Source: Anthopleura xanthogrammica
Lineage: Eukaryota > Cnidaria > Anthozoa > Actiniaria > Actiniidae
Length of the DNA: 64,000 nucleotides
Assembly (NCBI GenBank): GCA_964019055.1
Contig: OZ025208.1
Coordinates: forward strand, 11,901,597-11,965,596
Direction of reading: 5' to 3'
Below, piece after piece: positions 50,101-56,704 of the stretch. A program made the translations under genes and the position numbers. How positions within the stretch are numbered: position 1 is the stretch's first letter; each line of letters opens with the position of its first letter. Under the pieces are notes generated by a model that did not search any database, was not told the origin of the DNA, and saw nothing but the letters and a program-made list of their open reading frames with translations.

Positions 50101-51883
50101 AGACAAACTAAGGCGCGAAATGAATGATTTCGTGCAAGAGAAAGCAGAACTTGACGAAGAACTTATATTAGCTAAAGGTGAAGTGGAATACTTCAGAAAC
50201 AAGATGGGTGACGTCGAGGAGGAGACAAGTCTGTGGGAAGATGAGCGTGAGAAACTGAAGGAAGATCTGAACGAAGCGAGAAGAGAAAACAATGAGGTTA
50301 ATAGAGAGAAACAACGCCTTGAAGAGGAACTGAGGAGCGCAAATAGAGAGATTGAACGACTTAATCGTTTGTTAAAAGAAAAGGAAAACGAAAAACAAAG
50401 AATAGAGCGCGAGAAACAGAGACTTTTAGACGACGTCAGTACTGCAAAGGATGATAACAAGACCAGGAATGAGGAATACAGGTCTCTAAAGAACGAGCTT
50501 GCAATGATGAGTGAGGAAAACACCCAGATTAACGATGAGAATCAAAGGCTCCGTCGAGAAAAGGATGATTATGTCCTGGAACTATCGGCATTAAAAGACA
50601 AGTACTCAAAACTGGACCAAGATCAATGGAGAGTCAAATCAGAGCAAAATGACTTCATCAGAGCTAAGCAAACACTGCAATATGAACTTGAGGGTTGTAA
50701 GACAAAGATTCGTAGTAAAGACGAGAACATCAAATCGTTAGAAGCAGAGAAAACTAAGGTTGTGCAAGAAAAGAACAAGTATGAATATGAGTTGAGAATC
50801 GTCCGTGAGAAAATGGTGGTCATCGAAAAAGAGTCAAGAAATGTATTGATACTTAAAGAACAATACGAAAAGGAGATCAGCGAGCAGAAGGAGCTGCAAC
50901 ACTCAAGCAGATCAGAATTACGCCAGAACATATCCGAGATCCACAGGCTTGAACACAGGGTTGAGAGTTTGGAGAAGGAGAATGAAAGTCTTCAGGATGA
51001 CTTGATGCTTAGTCATACGGCCTACAATGAATTGAAAGAGAGGTATGAATTAGCTGAAGTGACCGAAGTGACTGAGAAAACTGATTATATACAGATGGAA
51101 GAGGTGAGAAAGACCACGTCTCTTACCTTGGACATACAACCTCGTCCACGGCAAACCACAGTTATGGACATTAATGTACAACCACGTGACTACGAGACAA
51201 CAAGAGTTGAGGACCGTGTATATACTGAATCACGTGATTACGAAGCGAGGGTCATTAACGTCAGCATAGGACCGAGTGACCATGACAATACGAGAGACAG
51301 GAACAACAATGTAACACCACGTAGTTATGACAGAAAGACGAGAGTCATGGACTTTACTAGTCCATCCAATGAGTACGAGGATGTAATAGAAGCCATTGCT
51401 TATGAGGAAACTCCTGAGTCCCCGTATAGTAGCAAGGTATCCCGCACAGAACCCCGGGGTTATGGTGGCAGAAGGTACGGTAAATCCAAAGATAAACCAT
51501 TCCAGCCCAAAGAGTTCATAATAGCTGAACCATTGGAGACGTCCAAACTAGAGATCGAAGTGGAGGGTAAGGAAATGGAATCCCCGTATAGTAGCAAGGT
51601 ATCCCGCACAGAACCCCGGGGTTATGGTGGCAGAAGGTACGGTAAATCCAGAGATACACCATTCCAGCCCAAAGAGTTCATAATAGCTGAACCACAGGAG
51701 ACGTCCAAACTAGAGATCGAAGTGGAGGGTAAGGAAATGGAATCCCCAAGAGCCGTGTCGACCATTAAAGTACCAAGCGTCCAAACCTATGTACCCATAG
51801 ATGTCACACTGGAAGAAGATGAAGACGGAGAGTATGGAGTCACTGATATCGAAAGCTCCCCGAGGAGAAGATGGAAATACTAA
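38117..51883 (+). CDS. Giant coiled-coil protein, 4588 aa, single exon
   Basis: This ORF runs 13.8 kb without a stop or intron. The first ATG after an in-frame TAG (38102-38104) is at 38117, with G at -3. Nearly the whole chain to about residue 4310 is heptad-patterned and rich in E, K, L, Q and R, predicting an extremely long coiled coil. A short histidine/serine/glycine-rich break lies near residues 222-250. A loose module, LExxYxxCxxE with a following L..EL, recurs, for example near residues 484, 540, 1623, 2253 and 2897. The C-terminal ~280 residues are non-coiled, with repeated RDYE-like motifs, two 54-residue repeats containing RGYGGRRYGKS, and an acidic then basic end (RRRWKY). No membrane segment or enzyme domain is visible. 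By size and composition it could be a rootlet, centrosome, Golgi-tether or kinetochore scaffold; I do not recognise the family. X-box-like motifs 5.4 kb upstream hint at a ciliary role. Confidence 0.85.
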   Translation: MTSRMDDNKKRDKLRYSSLEIENMELKAAVDSHESIIQQLREELRAINHVQVNPGEGERFRLEQEILDLRGDLQGKGISIKQLKQELVNSQQTIEQLHHNYACARGSIEAKDATIRKLQKEISNLQESLEVSQREKLSVLDRLKSVEADLSAMSIDKAWLDQQLEVSQTAMAEFRVTGSPRSDTPRSKQELEVRMEGVKKERESLQELIQTAANYEEMIRNMDTNGGYKNTRSGHHSHRSYGRSATEAHKVDESTIQDLGNKMTAVEERLRKAVLSQKYQLQTEREQLIQEFKTMQRQLLEYQKHQELHKSDMEAKDTLIQRLKTAKASLDNEVESLKRDLVSCQNQNQRYQQEKSTFEHELKSSRNQIDRMESDLVNEKRQRELMRARIEQFSSSSAMEKEELSKLKMSLRDQSFQAETYAKENKAKDSLIVQLRERLVWSEEELEKMKGQLINTRNLGSDFDRERENLSRSLSSAERRISELESAYQQCCQTKDALEREVKNYQQTFSKLKSSGDSNQQRNMELENEILVLRNKYSKLETVYESCQKEKIQLQQELVPATMKNSHLKSAFDSSQHHQLHMQEEILLSHKKVSEAEAKLERIKQEKSEIQRELNSVRNTLSKTEQQLQRVTKEKAEASARLEDANNRLWRSSGDSKKMETYWQEYQQKCDALNSEVDRKEHTVIELRSEKVNLEQEVQKLKHDFEIINSDLRACQREKEKIAYELTSKKQRTAEAEDSVTRLRSEREKLQHELIVMKENNTQWKDMCEKIQQDKERLQQEMIELQRTISKYEANKSNAKYDRNEASDSEVISLKARVDHLESQLSSAKRTEEDLNNRLRERQGYKQEHRLVERELDEKNRQISYLTKDINVKVNLIEQLKKESIGLKTELDEVNRTTLAASPREDRKDRELTILKADLTELRQKAHDYDNDRESLRQKNMQLQKELLSLQSRNKELEKSYDKLKDREHKIQREATTNKDYISKLEYELREHNDNKVKIQNAFESSEEIKEELSKEILEARKKLFELEGLYRITKNENETAKEVDRQKISKLESQVENLQRQKTQLQQQLEETRENLKRNIDEAYKLRELLDERQRDSDAQQKGVRSNANLVEKLQSEKNTVTRELEMISIELTTTCSAVQTYKEEKTDVAQELESAQEKLTEWENAYKILQEEQDNMLRELKTAEQRFNNVEGDFNHNQKKFDQEVHSSQLKIIKLESQVQNIIKQRDSLRDQLEDVKNELKRNKVDYSSLQKEFIEHQKRCDIYRNDLISKTHELEKLETEKQSLERKIELLKNQLTTSELKGGASKQRKNDLESDLTNAEERLAELEYNFDQLKREKEDTQRELHGVTCKLNEIEISYGKAQERIKELEGHLNNARRTITELEEEVFALRSSVTEHEAVYGHSSGNLDDLEYQLEVTQQSMTELESSYDFSEREKDDLKQQLQHAERKIAELKVSLQKNEEEYDDLERELDSTKGRVSKLELQLSNAQKQKTQYKEQLDESKAKLAKTKDELFSLQRELSDYQRSLDNLKKNKGTKESTLADLRNKCSLLESTLNQTDDVLHQEQTKNELMELDKQALHEELLHTQQKIQELDAALHISEEEKIRLEEEVQLFYKQISELQASYHICEQEKLDAQRQVSVLEQKETKLIILLEQIKKEKEIFETKAQESENSNRKIAEELRIVKARAQEYEKSCSDVTGTYKLQENIVEECKTKIAALSSENEFLNAQIDSLKQNHLNLENDKKRLQEKIRDTTEELIKLKPLHEATQKKKEQLETDMQSTRRKLATLETSAKRTEEKLENVEKELQVCKDNISKLETELAAAKRRADSLEVDYQTVSDDLEEARSDLRAAEERNVTLALQQDRKNTDQKSQEQQSFDLERKLDNLDDDNVNLRQHKELLEDEIIEARNQVSKLEVTVETLTRQKREIKDQLDISKDRIIQLKEEGLKTGSQLLEQQGMAESLKRAIEKKAKLIDELQETISNMEKELEVLKKEKMTLQLSCDALKNESREQENKIFDYESRIEDFKQQVIELTEIHTKLEEQTTFQVRDQTVVETEIRALQRDRNQLRSDLDDALVKLVKETEDKTRAQKLLEDYKNSSEKHARDVQKREEIIATLRETNIKFETELSSLKEEVMEARESFKDTGTKNDELLDKVKTSKFTITNLEDTVTSLEKEHHSLTSQLKLKETKCHELEQKYKKSYQAETELREELRNCTFNLNELDSEHKIFVQQQTQTRKEVTVLERKIVELEATYEKCDMERRSLRQEVVVTKNKITDLELQLEYEISEKNTVQDELQQTTSENDSRQNTINELEKAIMDLKVQLEATNKELEDKDEKIKQLKSRKSFLEGQLEAMKQSLSSSKEECERLQQEQSAVQREKLTLSKRISELESKLEKEKTSREKIMDELKLNENELRSLRIQLEDCLFEKERLNQGLEEYRTTAMNFKNEVVALQRNFTEAEGQCEILNEALEDRDATIAQLKETREVLQKDINEMKLTLKRKDQELESLRAKREELENALNSALNKLTELESSYEMIKASGKRYEEEITSLQERISKTEDKLLESQEKEMTLRQEQVVIKAQLTKLETSYQFLLDKNTETEKELDIVRMEFDSTRRRHEEDATELEDLRSEITKSKNKMFKLETQVEKLGKDKLDIERRYEEVSVKANKYDSEILPMERKVNELEIQNDSHMKELENKKEIIESLTDEKDNLENNVWDVQSQLMNAQSSLETLQKAKEVMEKDLFDSMKQCSDFELRYETTKQENEEIQKELIEGQAKLNRLEEEMKRTVKELADVKNEKQDLKGKASHRKDEVNRLERELADKESEMRRLKRDLENTEERLTSVELQNEEMDKELENTYKLYEDEEDKLADTQGNLSRTQAELDEKDQRLTDLEQTYKMCLEEGRILKQDIMSCREKVADMKASYQESLNESNNMRQEIASVNQQISHVQSRNETLSKEKDNLKRNYDDLKSEKNELKAACDSLQREKTRLETENQQQQRQLDDLQSNLEKLNKEKKDTNGDLLDTKNELSSLKSLHEDLKKQYDTKDRNNKELEKKYNKLELEHSECFRTKNLMQTQINGADRKVTDLEQSVEYLNERVKNQQNDLLDSSKKASSLDQELTAARNKVVRLEAFDETNKEKNKRLSDELIKVEQNAAELEQALTIMQEKQPRMQKDLLDATKKATEFEMALNASQALKTQQQQDLNNAKSKCITLQSDLQKALKEKANLESQFEDTKGKLENLKLDSTQSQRQLVTLKHDVESYRTESNEKQLLIDAFEVEKSVIGNDLKDTRNALTTTKLDLEEMKRVNDDLKSDFSDIQQQVNDLKSLNETLKIQNEQLLEEKKVAETNYKESKYLLDTMQLETETLNAELVEATENNEVAAQLDTVTEEKEKLRNELDSLNEELESLKTVYEDISKDKGQLEDQLSSTVEELDDYRDKNQNLHTENTKVTYELEYVKEKLENLEQSSQDVDSQKERYQEKANELERSIAQLEADYEFSQAKINDLQKDLSFAEDKVKFLDTTVSRSKMREEALESENLENHKKASTMEYELQSSREILDDLRSEFVNSEKENSDLRNEVLDAQRKIHDFESKLEDANEKIRSRQRELVQSQDLIAAPVEAVMLGDDIDNTDKANTTNKHNETAALRSQISTLEFELDGANKERDSLASYLEELKNAKDADRDDVNNMRRKVQELEMHCEQFKRGLTEKAEQIEELRKQKTSLVYEVETLKNENLNKDKVNEDAVVENEKFKNDFDNLMNQISQLEEKLQASEKENERIRNESISTHNFLCEMKDDKNDVENNNGLLQHELQVTQKRLSETELQLQVLKRQNEALKKEAKNDNDFEIRKLKQEVEKYERLYKVSDNEKTKLKNELMEFSNKNQTVQSEKRSLENEVMTLRKRITESEKSYERTEERETDLQNEILEMQRKYSKMESMYYESQEEERTLRRKADYADNRLQSLTEELEDKTLKLEELQLEWESKQYDDEIDKLRREMNDFVQEKAELDEELILAKGEVEYFRNKMGDVEEETSLWEDEREKLKEDLNEARRENNEVNREKQRLEEELRSANREIERLNRLLKEKENEKQRIEREKQRLLDDVSTAKDDNKTRNEEYRSLKNELAMMSEENTQINDENQRLRREKDDYVLELSALKDKYSKLDQDQWRVKSEQNDFIRAKQTLQYELEGCKTKIRSKDENIKSLEAEKTKVVQEKNKYEYELRIVREKMVVIEKESRNVLILKEQYEKEISEQKELQHSSRSELRQNISEIHRLEHRVESLEKENESLQDDLMLSHTAYNELKERYELAEVTEVTEKTDYIQMEEVRKTTSLTLDIQPRPRQTTVMDINVQPRDYETTRVEDRVYTESRDYEARVINVSIGPSDHDNTRDRNNNVTPRSYDRKTRVMDFTSPSNEYEDVIEAIAYEETPESPYSSKVSRTEPRGYGGRRYGKSKDKPFQPKEFIIAEPLETSKLEIEVEGKEMESPYSSKVSRTEPRGYGGRRYGKSRDTPFQPKEFIIAEPQETSKLEIEVEGKEMESPRAVSTIKVPSVQTYVPIDVTLEEDEDGEYGVTDIESSPRRRWKY
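51416..51739 (+). repeat. Two 162-bp tandem repeats encoding a 54-aa tail module
   Basis: The copies 51416-51577 and 51578-51739 differ at only a few bases. Each encodes SPYSSKVSRTEPRGYGG, KPFQPKEFIIAEP-like and KLEIEVEGKEM segments. A third copy begins (ESP) and then diverges. Confidence 0.9.
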
Positions 51884-52020
51884 TCATGCGCCAGTTTTTA
51901 ACTGAGGTTTTACTGATGCTCATTGATACACCCGGCGCAGAATTTATTAGGATTTTATAGAATCAAATAGATACCTAAGAAAATGGCCGCGACATAGAAA
52001 AACATTGTGATTCAATGTTG

Positions 52021-52099
52021 CATCAAAGGGTTGCGCATTACATCAAAGGGTTGCGCAATGCATCAAAGGGTTGCGCATTACATCAAAGGATTGCGCATA
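52021..52099. repeat. 20-bp repeat x4 in the 3' flank of the giant gene
   Basis: Four exact-period copies of CATCAAAGGGTTGCGCATTA with minor changes. Each holds TTGCGCA, the half-site of the C/EBP palindrome ATTGCGCAAT. It lies about 140 bp after the stop codon. Confidence 0.85.
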
Positions 52100-53129
52100 A
52101 GCTAAGAAGCTGGAAGCCAGGGGAGTGGAGAGTGAGGTTACGTACATTGGATCGAAATGCGCATGCATATAGAAACCATCCAACGTACTAACATACTAAT
52201 ATTTATAAAAAAGAAATCCACTTTGAGGATCTTAGAGTATTTCAATAATGTGATCAAGGCATTGCTAATGAGTTCGTTATTATTGATGCTATATTAACAT
52301 TTGATGAGGATATTTGGGTTTTATATTAGAAGGATATAGTTATGTAATTGTTGCGCAATATTTAGTAAGATTTTTATTAGCTGTTTATAGTTCAAGTAGT
52401 AACACTAGCCAATAATATCGGGTCAACAAACAAGATAACATAGGCATAAGTGAATTCAACGAATTTTATGATATAAGTCCGCTGAAAATTAGTTTTGTAA
52501 TAAGTAATTCGCGCGGTTTAACTTCCTTTATGTATGTCATTTTCAGAATATACTTAAGTTCCAACCAGGGTTTTAGGATTTTGTTTTAGGGCGGTCGGCT
52601 CACCGAGAAATTAATGTCAATCTTACATATCAGAGATATTGTTCACAACATGTTCTACAAAATCGTGGGCGGGAAGAAAGTTCCACAGGCACCCGAAAAC
52701 CTCTCCCATATCCACCACAATTTTACAGTGTTGAGCATCGCTCTTAATGATATGGATTTCGAAAACCTTTCATTAATACTGATAAGAGTGCATGATAAAG
52801 AGAACTTCAAAGGGTTCTATTGTATTGTTTTTAAAACAGAAAACTTAAATTTATAGACTTTTTAAACACTTTTACCATGTAAGTAGAAATTCTTATGTTA
52901 AGATCGCCGTTACGAAATTCTGAAGCGGAGCAGTGCCCTTTCTTTTTCCTGGCCTATTTGATTTTGAAATATCAAATTACCGCTAACTATTTCTATGAAA
53001 CTGCCTGATATTTATATTTCTTATTAATATTCAGTTTACTATTTAATATTGTTAGATTTATAGTTAACAAAGTTGTAGGTATATTTGAAAATATTGTATT
53101 ATAGTGTAATTATAATGTAATTAGTCGTA

Positions 53130-53135
53130 AATAAA
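53130..53135 (+). terminator. Probable poly(A) signal of the giant coiled-coil gene
   Basis: AATAAA in a T-rich context about 1.25 kb after the stop codon at 51883, followed by TATATTTAAG and T/TG-rich sequence. Confidence 0.4.
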
Positions 53136-53474
53136 ACTTATATTTAAGATTTCTGCTAATTCCCTGTGTATCATTAATGTTCAATATATATATATTAACG
53201 AAGTGTTGAGATTTTGCAAAATACTAAATAACTTTATTTTTTTCTCCTTTTATCTTATTTATATCCATTTGTGAGGCGTTGTTGAAAGTACATGAATTGA
53301 CGCTATAGAAAACATTGTATTATTATTGTATTATTATTATATATTTTACTTGTAAGGCAATCAGTACTAGTAACCCTCCTTGAGGGATATTTGTTTGGTT
53401 GGAAAGAGCCGGTGTTCGTGGAGCGACTAAAAAAAACACGAAAAAACAAGTTTTTTTAGCATCATTACTTTTTC

Positions 53475-53808
53475 AGTTCTAGGGTTCTTGCGAACTGTCC
53501 GACAGTTTGAAAGGGTTTTCGGCTGATATAAAGAACATACTTTTAAGAAAAGTATGGGAAAGATGGAAAAGCCAGAAGAAACGGTTTTTTTTTTGCTGAA
53601 AAAATCTCTTTAGACGATCCTCTTAGATGGTTCTAGCAAACTGTCCAAATTATTTCCAAGGTCGTTGGCTAAAAACAATCTTGGAAGACAACCCTCGTGG
53701 ATGGTTCTAGCAAACGACAACTTTTTTCCAGGCTTTTTAGCTGAAACAACTGTTTTTAGCGTTCGTGCGAACTGTCGCAGGGTTTGGCAGGGTTTTCGAC
53801 TAATAAGA
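53475..53808. repeat. Degenerate ~65-70-bp tandem repeats
   Basis: Four diverged copies share a GGTTCTAGCAAACTG- or GTTCTTGCGAACTG-like start and a GGTTTTCGRCT- or GGCTTTTTAGCTG-like end (starts near 53480, 53625, 53700 and 53758). Confidence 0.5.
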
Positions 53809-53944
53809 ACAGTATAACAGTTCATTTGCCATTGTACAATATATTTACAATTGTTAGTCAGACTGATATAACATATAATAGCAAGGATGTCTGATGCCAT
53901 GGGGCTTATCTATAACATCAGACCTACAATTTAGCTATATTGAG

Positions 53945-54090
53945 AATAGACCTTTCCTGAATTCGCTTGGATGATCACGAAACAATGGTTCCAAGTCGAG
54001 ACTGAACTTGATTCTTTTATTTATTAAGGACAACCTTGACTTGAAACCATTGTTTCGTGATCATCCAAGCGAATTCAGGAAAGATCTATT
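53945..54090. repeat. 53-bp near-perfect inverted repeat with 40-nt loop
   Basis: The arms 53945-53997 and 54038-54090 are inverted copies with two differences, both of which still pair as G-U when transcribed from the + strand. It could be a fold-back element or a long RNA hairpin. Confidence 0.85.
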
Positions 54091-54604
54091 ACATGATGGC
54101 ATTTAAACAAATTCTAATTATAGACTAAATATTTATAGATTTATATATAGATATTATATATAGATATTATATATAGATATTATTCATAGACATTTCTTTA
54201 TGGTTCATACAAGGACATACCGTGTTTTTTTTTTTACATCTAGCTTCAAAAACTCATCCAAAACTCCTTTGTTGTACTTTAATTCGCATAAACACTTTTT
54301 CTTTTGTCCCATAAAGCATGTCAGGGGCTTATTCATTTGACCCAATACGTTAGAAAGTCTTTGTGAATGATGCTATCACACAATTGTGAACCCTTTGAAT
54401 AGTAGTACGAGACAAACATTTTGTACATAAAACCACAGACCACCTGTAATGTTGAAATGTCAAAACATTTGCCAAACTTAGATGTTTTTTGAGCTCAACT
54501 CAGGAGCTTGTCCACATGGCCAAGCGAATGTTCTTACTACCTTGAGTGCGATTTATTCTTTATTCAAAAATGTATAAATGTTCCTTCAGAGACGAAGAAA
54601 GCTA

Positions 54605-54790
54605 TACAATACAATACAATAAAGATTTATTCCAGATGCAACTAAGTAGATACATATACAAAATATAAAAGCTGAATAGAGCAGGCGAAACACTACAAAA
54701 ATAACTAAAAAAAAGCATCTAGAAAGGAAGTTAAGAGGTTATCCCTATGTAAAAACTCCCTAAAACGACAAACAAATAGACGAGCAAAGC
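54605..54790 (-). mobile_element. Possible LINE 3' tail on the minus strand
   Basis: Read on the minus strand, an AT-rich tail ends in GAATAAATCTTTATTGTATT and further TTGTA units, a typical non-LTR retrotransposon 3' end with a short-repeat tail. No protein remnant was seen. Confidence 0.3.
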
Positions 54791-56066
54791 TACAAATATA
54801 CGAATAAATGAAGCTGTTTATAGACAGCGCTTGATCAAGGCTGTCAATCTATATTGTCGTTAATTTATCAGTTTTGTATTTTAGTTTCAGCATCTTGATC
54901 TACATTCAATAACTATTTTAACATTTCATTTCCTGCGCGACTACGGCGTTCACAGCTGACAAACTCAGTTGATAGGACAATTCGATAGACTGAGCTGAAG
55001 CTAACTCACTGACCACGCCTTATTTGGAGAAAATAGTTATGCAGGCAAGCTTAAGCTTTTAATCTCATGAAGATTTTAGGTATAATTTGTGACGCTATCT
55101 TCACTTGAAATCTTCGATTTTGAACCTCAGAACTCGATTGAAACTTAGTTTCTGAATGGAGTGAGGATTAATTCACATTTTCGTTAAAACATGAATAATA
55201 ACACGAGTAATTCTTTGCGAGTGTCGTTTCTTTTGACAACTGACAAAACTGTGATAATCTTTATTCAAAACATTTATTTCCATTCTCAATGAAAAACACA
55301 ATTCTTAAAAAAAGTCATTGAATTCTTTACTACACGAATACTATTGGTACACAACACAGATACACAATACAGGTAGAATTGAAGTAAGCAACTGATAATA
55401 TGAGATTCAATTGAACTATACAAAGAAAAAAATACAATCGTTCACAATGTTGTACAATTTACCTCGAAGAAATTCAATATTATGGATTTTGGAAACTTAT
55501 CAAGTGCTTTTAAGTTTGCTTTTAATTCCCTGAGTGCAAAATACATGTCAATCGTATCGTGTTTCTAGACAGGCTTAGAATAATATATTAGACTTGGCCC
55601 GTAATACGATAGGTATAATTGCAAAAAGATGGAGTTCAATTCAATCAATGAATCGATAAAAAAATGTCACAAAAATAAAAGAAAATATTCAAATCTGGTG
55701 CCAACACAGTCGTTTTTGAGCGAATTGCCTTTGTCAGAAGTGCAGACAAATATTGTTTTAGGACTCTTGGTTTTGGGCAGTGTTTTGGCAGATAATTTGT
55801 TAATCAAATTCTTCGAGATTTCTCGCTCAGAAATCCTTGTCTATTCTTTTAACAAGCTAGACGTTTCTGGTACTTCATTAGAAATTCAAATTCAAAAAAG
55901 AAAAAAAAAAAGGTTGAAACTTCAATTCAGAACATCAAAAATTATAAGTATGCTTGAATCCTCAGTTCTATTTTGGCTCGTGCCAGCATCCATCAAACAC
56001 GCTCTTCAAACATTAAATAATTCCTTATTATTAAAATGCCCATTACAGCGAAAGAAAACCGGAGCC

Positions 56067-56367
56067 GTTACCACGGAGACGTTGAGTCAGAGAGTAGCAC
56101 CTGTCTTGCCGCCAAAACAGGAACCAATCAGGAAACGGGAATTACAATCAATAAAGCGATTTGTTTGGGTCAAGACCTATTTAATGATGCCTTTCTACAG
56201 GTGCTAGGGGGAATATTTTGTGGTGAAATTATCCTAAACGCCATGTGTTGGCTTTGCCATTCATCTTTATTCACTCGTAACAACAACGACTTCTTTTCGC
56301 CAAGCGAAAAAGTACATTACAATAAGGGGATTTGCCAGCCGAAATCATAACGCTTTTTTCCGGAAGT
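56067..56367 (+). promoter_or_regulatory. Promoter-type cluster upstream of the third coiled-coil gene
   Basis: GTTACCACGGAGAC (56067-56080) matches the RFX X-box at 13 of 14 positions. CCAAT lies at 56124-56128 and the ETS site CCGGAAGT at 56360-56367. The region is less AT-rich than its surroundings. The ATG is at 56705; no TATA box is evident. Confidence 0.4.
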
Positions 56368-56704
56368 TTCGCTTTCGGGTCTCGTTGCTTGTAGCAAGAC
56401 GTACTTCAAATTATTCAGAATTGGTGGTTTACTGGGTAATTCGCTGGATTCACGCAGACTAAGCTGAAGATACTACCCATAGATGGTCGCATTTTGAAGA
56501 AAACATTCGCCTTTTCAATCGTATTCTTAACTTCAAATATTTAACGAAGAAAAATAGAAAGATATTTCATCTGTGGATGGTGAAAGTTGGATTAACTGAC
56601 GTCGTTGCTGCGTTATCTTGAGCAGTTTATATTTATGTTTTGCTAGTCGAATTGAAATTCACTTGAATTAGATTAGAATTTCAAACGCATCGACAATTTC
56701 CCAA

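Larger units (their letters stand above)
51884..56066. other. Spacer between the two giant coiled-coil genes
   Basis: It starts with the probable 3' UTR of the upstream gene (to about 53150). Further on it holds degenerate repeats, an inverted repeat, an ATAGATATTAT microsatellite at about 54140-54185 and a possible LINE tail. ORFs of 80, 96 and 192 codons here show no recognisable domain and I do not call them genes. Confidence 0.5.

Noticed and set aside
49423..50523. Serine/phenylalanine-rich antisense ORFs across the coiled-coil genes
   Set aside because: Expected complement of E/K/L-rich coding sequence; not genes.
52614..52856. 80-codon ORF after the giant gene
   Set aside because: Probably within the 3' UTR; no homology signal recognisable by eye.
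55629..56207. 192-codon ORF upstream of the third coiled-coil gene
   Set aside because: Its composition is typical of AT-rich spacer, it has no domain, and it overlaps the likely promoter region. A short gene cannot be excluded.
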